Positions 5,479 through 10,187 of a stretch of DNA of 10,187 nucleotides are shown piece by piece; within the stretch, counting starts at the first letter, position 1, and every line of letters begins with the position of its first letter. The position numbers were made by a program, and so were the translations under genes. Below the pieces are notes generated by a model. It had not been told where the DNA came from. It did no database searches and saw nothing but the letters and a program-made list of their open reading frames with translations. This stretch comes from JAVMKJ01 sp031732875 (GTDB lineage Bacteria > Pseudomonadota > Gammaproteobacteria > Competibacterales > Competibacteraceae): NCBI GenBank assembly GCA_031732875.1, contig JAVMKL010000009.1, positions 1 through 10,187 on the forward strand. The letters run 5' to 3'.

Positions 5479-7083
5479 ATGAACGGACCGCGCCTGTTAG
5501 TGCCCGCAGCGCTCGCCGCACTGCTCGCTCTCGGTGGCTGCGCGACGCGGCCGGTCAATCCGCCGATCGCCGCAGGCCGACCCGGGCGCCGGCTACCGCT
5601 TGGCGACGCGGCAGCAGTATTTCAAGTATCAGGACACTCTGGTTATTCTCGCCTTTTCCGGGGGCGGCACGCGCGCGGCGGCCTTTTCGTACGGCGTCCT
5701 GGAATTCCTGCGGCGCGCCGAGATCGTCGGGTCGAACGGCGAAAAGGTCCGCCTGCTGGATGCCGTCAATGTCGTCACCGGAGTGTCGGGTGGCAGCTTC
5801 ACGGCGCTGGCCTATGGCCTGTACGGCGACCAACTGTTCGCCGACTACGAGCAACGCTCCTTGAAGCGCGACGTGCAGGGCGAACTCATCGCCCGCGCCG
5901 TCAATCCGGTCTACTGGGGAAAGCTGGGGGCGACAGGCTGGGGGCGCTCGGAACTGGCGGCCGAGCTGTACGACGAAATCCTCCTCAACGGCGCCACCTT
6001 CGCCGATCTGGGCCGGAGCAAAGGCCCGCTCATCCTGGCGTCTGCCACCTCCCTCTCGATGGGGGCCCGCCTGGTTTTCGATCAGGACGACTTCGACGCG
6101 ATGTGCTCGAACCTCGATGCCGTCCGGTTGTCGCGCGCCGCTGCGGCCTCCTCGGCGGTGCCGGTTCTGCCATCGGCCGTCACGCTCGACAACTACGGCG
6201 GCACCTGCAATTACGCGGTACCGCCCTGGCTGCAATTGTTCGCGGGACTCGCTGGCCCGCCGCGGCTCGCCGCGCGGGCGAAGCGCCAAATCGACGAACG
6301 GCTCGCGTTCGCCGATGGCGCCCACCGCCCCTACATCCATCTCGTGGACGGCGGCGTATCCGACAACGTGGGCATGCGCAGCGTGCTGACCGTGCTCGAA
6401 TTGATGGAAGCAGCGCAGCGCGCCGGCGTGCCGACGCCGCTCGACCGCGCGCGCGCCGGATCGGGGTTTTCGTCGTCAACTCGGTGTCTGCCCCCCGGAC
6501 CCACGGGGATGAATCGGAGAGCCCTCCCGGCGTCGTCAGCACCCTGCTCCAAGCGGCTGGCGTTCCAATCGACCACTATTCCCACGAAGCGGTGGAGTTG
6601 TTGAAAGACACGCAGGCGCGCTGGCAGTCCCTGCGCCGGCTGCGGCAATCGGCGGCGTTTGCGAACAACACGGATCCGGCGATCGCCGACGATTTGAAGG
6701 GGCCGGAGGTCGACCTCTATGCCATCGACGTTTCGTTTGCCGCGCTCCAGGACAAGGCCGAATTCGAGTACCTGAACGGCCTGCCCACGACCTTCGTGCT
6801 GCCCGAGGAAGCGGTGGATCGTCTGCGCGCCGCCGCGGGAACGATCATCATGGCCTCCCCCGAGTTCCAGCGGCTGCTGAAAGAGGTCGAGGCGAAGATC
6901 GTTCCCGAACCCTCCGTGGGATCGACGAACTCACCGGCACAGCTCGCGGTTCCGATGGCGGCGCCGGTCGACCCTCCCGACGATGAGACCAGCGAGATCC
7001 TGCTGATTCGTCACCCACTCAATGGCCGCAATCGCCGCCCTCATCGGCGCCGCGTCCGGGTCATCTTCTGTAGGGCGTCCTGA
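5479..7083 (+). pseudogene. Patatin-like phospholipase lipoprotein, frame broken twice
   Basis: The start MNGPRLLVPAALAALLALGGC is a lipoprotein signal peptide with lipobox LGGC, so the product would be lipid-anchored in the envelope. After NPPIA an extra base near 5569-5573 shifts reading to the next frame, which carries the whole catalytic domain. Oxyanion loop GGGTR is at 5660-5674. The nucleophile serine is in GVSGGS (codon 5786-5788). The catalytic Asp is in VDGGVSDNVG (codon 6347-6349). In the alternating GC run 6446-6457 reading returns to the first frame, giving RIGVFVVNS and a C-terminal region to about 6905. Patatins are acyl hydrolases acting on phospholipids with a Ser-Asp dyad. 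All key residues remain, so the lesions are recent, sequencing errors, or reversible slippage. The last roughly 45 residues are Pro/Arg-rich and may not belong to the family fold. The ribosome site (CCAGG just before ATG) is weak. Confidence 0.82.
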
Positions 7084-7475
7084 AAAGCGGACATCAACGC
7101 GGCGGTGGACATGCCGATCATCAGCGCGCCATTGATGGCTTCCAGCGGGCCGAGCAGCTTGTGTTGGGCCGACATGACCACGTCGCCATATCCGAGCGTG
7201 GCGAAATTCACGGCCGAATGGTAGAAGGCTTCGCCGAACTGTTGAAACTCTTCCAGCGCCAAGATCAACAGCGCCCACAGAGCGACTTGCGCCATGTTGC
7301 CGATCACCAAGAGCAGCATCACGCCGGTGATGACCGAGACGCTCGACCAGAACGACGGATGGTTCAGCCAGGATTCACGCCGCCGGTAATACCGGATCGC
7401 AGCGACCACCAACACCGACTGCAGGAACAAGCAGGCGATCATGGTCGACAGGCCGAATAAGAGATTCATCAGCAT
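7041..7475 (-). CDS. Small potassium channel (ion channel 2 type)
   Basis: 144 residues from the ATG at 7475; the frame is open further upstream but that part has no membrane-protein character. An ATG at 7469 is an equally possible start, and neither has a strong ribosome site. Hydrophobic segments lie at about 3-27, 46-75 and 111-135, with a pore helix before selectivity filter TLGYGD (residues 93-98, DNA 7182-7199). This is the K+ channel signature, so it probably forms a K+-selective tetramer in the inner membrane. No cytoplasmic RCK/TrkA-N or cyclic-nucleotide domain is present; only a short basic tail (KMTRTRRR) follows. The gene converges on the patatin gene and their 3' ends overlap by 43 bp. 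No voltage-sensor arginine ladder is seen. Confidence 0.85.
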   Translation of the reverse strand: MLMNLLFGLSTMIACLFLQSVLVVAAIRYYRRRESWLNHPSFWSSVSVITGVMLLLVIGNMAQVALWALLILALEEFQQFGEAFYHSAVNFATLGYGDVVMSAQHKLLGPLEAINGALMIGMSTAALMSAFQDALQKMTRTRRR

Positions 7476-7507
7476 GGCGGGAATTCCGGGGCAGGGCACC
7501 ACATTGA

Positions 7508-7552
7508 AACCGACTGACTCGGTTCCACGGGCGCCCCGGAGGCCCGGCCGTG
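7508..7552. other. Two adjacent hairpins in the K+ channel leader
   Basis: AACCGA (7508-7513) pairs with TCGGTT (7519-7524) around CTGAC. CACGG (7526-7530) pairs with CCGTG (7548-7552) around a very GC-rich interior. They sit 33-77 bp upstream of the channel start on its transcribed side. There is no T-run on either strand. A leader-RNA role is possible but unproven. Confidence 0.3.
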
Positions 7553-7630
7553 CCTGCCCCAACGGGTTGCCCTTCGCGGCCCTGTCGAAGCCGGTCTGGA
7601 ATAACGGGCGCATCGACTGGGGCCGAAACC

Positions 7631-7646
7631 TTCCCCGCGCGGGGAA
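7631..7646. repeat. 16-bp perfect palindrome between channel and 150-residue gene
   Basis: TTCCCCGCGCGGGGAA is fully self-complementary. It lies mid-way in the 281-bp gap between the channel start (7475) and the next gene's stop (7757). It could be an operator or a loop-less stem. The rest of that gap contains only weak, non-coding-looking frames. Confidence 0.35.
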
Positions 7647-7756
7647 TTGCATTCGTCGGACTCCGGGGCTCGTCGTTTGATGACGGCTACCGCTTGGGGC
7701 GGGAGGGCCATCCGCGGCGCAAGATCCCGCCCGATCTGACCCTCGTCCAGAACCCA

Positions 7757-8209
7757 TCACCGCCGTCCAGGCGAGGCATCCTCGTTGGTGATGACGAACA
7801 CATCGTCCGTCTCGGTGATGCGGAACACTTGCGGCTTGCGGGCGACCGGCAGCTCGCTCTCGCTCAGACCGGCGCCCTGCAGCAGGTACGCGCGCACGGT
7901 CGGATCGTTCAGCGCCACCTTGTCATCCTCCAGCCATTCCCGGACTTTCGGATCTTGCGGCTGGAAGATATGAACCTCCTGGTGGCCGCGCCCCAGCATC
8001 GCATAGACCGGTGGGTCGCCGACCTGCATGTACTTGGCATAACCCCGCCCTTCATACCGCCGCGCTGTCTCAGCCACGCTAGAGGGAGTCTTGCTTTGGC
8101 CCTCATAGATGGGACCACGCTCCAAGCGGTTGCCCTTTTCCAGCAGGTAACTCTTCAGGGATTTGATGATGGCGGCAAGATCGGTGGTGGGTTTGGTTTT
8201 ATCGCTCAT
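7757..8209 (-). CDS. Conserved-looking soluble protein of unknown function (150 aa)
   Basis: Not recognised. The ATG at 8209 has a strong ribosome site (AGGAGG, seven bases upstream). The protein is hydrophilic, has no cysteine, no signal peptide and no membrane helix, so it is probably cytoplasmic. An N-terminal helix (about 10-27, LAAIIKSLKSYLLEKGNRLE) is followed by a mixed region with GYAKYMQVGDPPVYAMLGRG (55-74). Then comes VHIFQPQDPKVREWLEDDKV (79-98), an acidic/aromatic stretch. The end holds two short beta-like segments (PQVFRITE, DVFVITNED). It is co-directional with the 346-residue gene, 89 bp downstream of it, and could share its transcript. A weak TCACC-ACC-GGTGA dyad in the gap is not a convincing terminator. 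Confidence 0.75.
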   Translation of the reverse strand: MSDKTKPTTDLAAIIKSLKSYLLEKGNRLERGPIYEGQSKTPSSVAETARRYEGRGYAKYMQVGDPPVYAMLGRGHQEVHIFQPQDPKVREWLEDDKVALNDPTVRAYLLQGAGLSESELPVARKPQVFRITETDDVFVITNEDASPGRR

Positions 8210-8298
8210 GGGAAGTCCTCCTGAAAAACAGCGCCATGCAACAAGATTGGAATGAATTTGAAGATGGTTCGGCGACCATCACCGGTGGTGAATCTGGA

Positions 8299-9339
8299 TC
8301 ACCGGATCGACTGCAACAGTCGGTTGGCCTCCTTGAAGAAGTCGGGTTGCGGCAGCAGTTCGCTGCTGGGGAAACGGACGAATAGCGCCGCGATGCGGCG
8401 GTCTTTCCCCAGCACGATTTCCTCGAAGGTCATCGCGTTGGCGACCCGGGGCGAGTCGGCGGAGACCTTGGTGTTGGTGTGGTCCAAAGTAAGCGAGACC
8501 GATTCCAGTCGCAGATATTTTTCCGGTTCGCTCAGGGTGGCGGCGACTTTGGCAAGATGTTTGTCGAGCGTGGCCGAATCGGCGCGCAGTTGGCCCAGTT
8601 CGGTTTCAAGGTCTTGAAGCTGCTGTTCGAGGGCGCTCAAATCAATCGGTTCCGAGGTGGCCGGTCCCGCCAAGAATTCCAAACCCGTCTGGCCTTGTTT
8701 CAGCAGGTTGGCCTTTTGTAGGAGCAACTTGCGTTGTTGTTGTTCCAGTTGCGTTTTTTGAACGCGGCTGGCGGTCAGGCGCTGCAAGGCGGTTTCGATC
8801 AGATAATCGGCCGCGCGCCGCATGAGTTCCCGCCGGGTGGCCTGCTCGTTGTCGTTTAGGAACACCAGCCGATGATCGCGAAAGTTGACGACAACTTGCG
8901 GCACGTCCCGCCGCAAGATTTCGCCATCCATCTCGATCCCAAGCACGTTCTTCTCGATCCGGACCGCGCCGAGTCCGGCGAACAATTCCGCCGGCAGGGG
9001 ATCGGGTGCCTGTTTCAAGTAGTTGCGGGTGCCGTCGCTGAAACTCAGCACTTCCCGCAAAGTCTCCGGGGAGGCGAACAAAGCGCGCAAGCGCGGATCG
9101 GTCATGTAACCATGGCGGTCGGCCACGATGGCGGGCGGCAGGGCGTTGACGAAGGTCACCACGAAGTCGATGGCGCGTTCCACCGCGGGCCACAACTGGC
9201 GCCGGTAGTGGCTCACCGCCCGCAAGCGGGGATCGGTGCCGTCCACCACCCGTTCGATGCCTCTCAGCATCAGTTCCTTGTCGAACTTGCCGGGTTGGCT
9301 GGCGCCGGAAAAAATGGATTGCAGAAAGCGAAACGGCAT
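8299..9339 (-). CDS. Coiled-coil protein of unknown function (346 aa)
   Basis: Not recognised. The ATG at 9339 follows AAGGAG at good spacing. There is no signal peptide and no clear membrane helix, though residues 56-72 (IDFVVTFVNALPPAIV) are moderately hydrophobic. A globular N-terminal half (1-170) contains the phrase TDPRLRA twice (35-41 and 80-86), hinting at an internal duplication. Two heptad-like helices follow: about 184-216 (LQRLTASRVQKTQLEQQQRK and on) and 233-268 (LSALEQQLQDLETELGQLR and on). A short C-terminal domain follows, ending PDFFKEANRLLQSIR. This suggests a cytoplasmic oligomer. Its place between fabI and the 150-residue gene, all on the minus strand, suggests co-expression but gives no function. 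Confidence 0.78.
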   Translation of the reverse strand: MPFRFLQSIFSGASQPGKFDKELMLRGIERVVDGTDPRLRAVSHYRRQLWPAVERAIDFVVTFVNALPPAIVADRHGYMTDPRLRALFASPETLREVLSFSDGTRNYLKQAPDPLPAELFAGLGAVRIEKNVLGIEMDGEILRRDVPQVVVNFRDHRLVFLNDNEQATRRELMRRAADYLIETALQRLTASRVQKTQLEQQQRKLLLQKANLLKQGQTGLEFLAGPATSEPIDLSALEQQLQDLETELGQLRADSATLDKHLAKVAATLSEPEKYLRLESVSLTLDHTNTKVSADSPRVANAMTFEEIVLGKDRRIAALFVRFPSSELLPQPDFFKEANRLLQSIR

Positions 9340-9394
9340 GGTTTTTCTCCTTAGAGCCTCTCTGAAAGCTTTTCTCTCCCTGCGGGAGCGGCGC

Positions 9395-9508
9395 GGTCGT
9401 TCCGCGAGCGGGGGGCGTCAGCCCCCTGTTTCCCGGAACGCGAAAAGGCGTCGGCAATATCGGCTGGCGTGGAAACAGCGGACTCACGTCCGCCGCTCGC
9501 CGGCGACC
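9395..9508. repeat. Inverted pair of REP-like hairpins (REPIN-like)
   Basis: Two 28-nt elements, 9406-9433 on plus and 9471-9498 on minus, match at 23 of 28 positions when aligned. Each folds into a 6-bp stem with a 4-nt loop, then CTGTTTCC. Left stem: GGGGGC/GCCCCC. Right stem: GCGGAC/GTCCGC. Four of the five differences are two base-pair swaps that preserve pairing (G-C to C-G, G-C to A-T); the fifth is in the loop. Similarity extends outward to about 9395 and 9508. The 37-bp spacer does not match. They lie in the fabI to 346-residue-protein gap. REP doublets of this form are mobilised by RAYT-type transposases in proteobacteria; assignment here is by structure. Confidence 0.65.
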
Positions 9509-9526
9509 CCAAGGCGATAGCCTGCC

Positions 9527-10187
9527 TCACGCCATGATGTTGACGCCGCCGTCCACGTACACCGTGCTGCCGGTCAGGCGCCGGGCGTAGGGGGTGGCGA
9601 GGAAGGCGCAGGTGAAGCCGACGTCCATGATGTCCACCAGTTCGCCGAGCGGCGCCCGCTGCACCGCTTCGTTGAGCAGCAGATCGAAGTCCTTGAGCCC
9701 CGAGGCGGCCCGGGTCTTGAGCGGCCCCGGCGAGATGGCGTGGACCCGGATGCCCTGCCGGCCCAGTTCGTAGGCGAGATAGCGACAGGCGGATTCCAGC
9801 GCGGCCTTCACCGGGCCCATCACGTTGTAATTTGGGGCCACCTCGTTGGCGCCGTGGTAGCTCATGGCGAACATCGCGCCGCCCCGATCCATCAGTGGCG
9901 CGGCCAGCTTGGCCATGCGGATGAAGGAGTGGCAGGAAATGTCCATCGCCTGGGCGAAACCCGCCGCCGAACAGTTGAGCAACCCGCCCTGCAAGTCCTC
10001 CTTGGGGGCGAAGGCGATGGAGTGAACCAGGATGTCGAGCCGGCCCCATTGTTGGGTAATCGCCTCGAACAGCGCTTCGAGCTGGCCGGGCTGGCTGACA
10101 TCGAGCGGCATGAAGATCGGCGCCTCCAGCGTTTTCGCCAGCGGCTCGACGTACTGTTTCGATTTTTCGTTGAGGTAGGTGATGGCC
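9527..10187 (-). CDS. fabI: Enoyl-[acyl-carrier-protein] reductase FabI-type, N-terminus beyond the window
   Basis: About 219 residues of an expected 255-270 are visible, from AITYLNEKSKQYVEPLAKTL at the right edge to VYVDGGVNIMA and TGA (9527-9529). It is a short-chain dehydrogenase/reductase that uses NAD(P)H to reduce trans-2-enoyl-ACP, the last step of each fatty-acid elongation cycle, in the cytoplasm. Seen: MPLDV (cofactor-binding Asp-Val), HSIAFAPKEDLQGG, and the catalytic block SYHGANEVAPNYNVMGPVK. That block holds the FabI-type pair of tyrosines with the second in Y-x6-K. SPGPLKTRAASG, the substrate-loop region, follows. These separate FabI from ordinary ketoacyl reductases. The N-terminal Gly-rich nucleotide motif and start lie outside, so regulation cannot be judged. 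The REP-like pair begins 18 bp after its stop. Confidence 0.93.
   Translation of the reverse strand, partial: AITYLNEKSKQYVEPLAKTLEAPIFMPLDVSQPGQLEALFEAITQQWGRLDILVHSIAFAPKEDLQGGLLNCSAAGFAQAMDISCHSFIRMAKLAAPLMDRGGAMFAMSYHGANEVAPNYNVMGPVKAALESACRYLAYELGRQGIRVHAISPGPLKTRAASGLKDFDLLLNEAVQRAPLGELVDIMDVGFTCAFLATPYARRLTGSTVYVDGGVNIMA

Noticed and set aside
5555..6340. 261-codon minus-strand frame opposite the patatin gene
   Set aside because: It contains no family motif and lies antisense to the catalytic GGGTR and GVSGGS motifs, so it is a shadow.
7476..7760. N-terminal extension of the K+ channel frame to about 7760
   Set aside because: The extra 95 residues are Arg/Pro/Gly-rich with no membrane character, and they would overlap the end of the 150-residue gene. 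Channel similarity starts at MLMNLLFGL.
8265..8298. TCACC-ACC-GGTGA dyad after the 346-residue gene as a terminator
   Set aside because: The stem is five base pairs with no following T-run on the transcribed strand.
8642..9487. 281-codon minus-strand frame overlapping the 346-residue gene
   Set aside because: It has shadow composition, and the alternative frame has a strong ribosome site and coherent heptad helices.

Overview
The window looks like chromosomal DNA from a GC-rich Gram-negative bacterium, probably a proteobacterium. It encodes a lipoprotein signal peptide with a lipobox, small Sec-exported proteins, a FabI-type enoyl-ACP reductase and a SulP transporter with a STAS domain. Inverted hairpin repeats of REP type also fit that group. 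The genus cannot be read from the sequence. No rRNA, tRNA or CRISPR array is visible.

Layout. Positions 1-358 hold a doubtful, frameshifted remnant of a membrane-protein gene on the minus strand and a candidate sigma70 promoter. Positions 359-1203 carry two short, overlapping plus-strand genes for exported proteins of unknown function, visibly lower in GC than the rest. Positions 1204-3599 are a graveyard of mobile DNA. It holds the C-terminal half of a serine resolvase (minus), the 5' part of an IS6-family element (minus), the N-terminal half of a serine resolvase (plus), and a 1.4-kb IS4-family element with intact inverted repeats but a transposase broken by one stop and one frameshift. Positions 3629-7083 hold a complete SulP/STAS anion transporter, then a patatin-like phospholipase lipoprotein whose reading frame is broken at two slippage-prone sites. 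From 7041 to the right edge everything is on the minus strand. In order of transcription these are fabI (cut by the window edge), a 346-residue coiled-coil protein, a 150-residue protein and a small K+ channel.

How the parts relate. The two resolvase halves are complementary: one supplies residues up to about 58, the other begins at about 60. They point in opposite directions, and both carry GATACAC at the break, so one resolvase gene was probably hit by an element and then split by an inversion. The IS4 element ends 29 bp before the SulP start, so it may have displaced or replaced that gene's promoter. The fabI to 346-residue-protein gap contains two inverted hairpins that differ by paired, compensating substitutions, which suggests a REP doublet (REPIN).

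I did not find a convincing new defence, secretion or biosynthetic system. The points most worth checking are the REP doublet, the split-and-inverted resolvase, the frameshifted patatin gene and the unknown exported gene pair.
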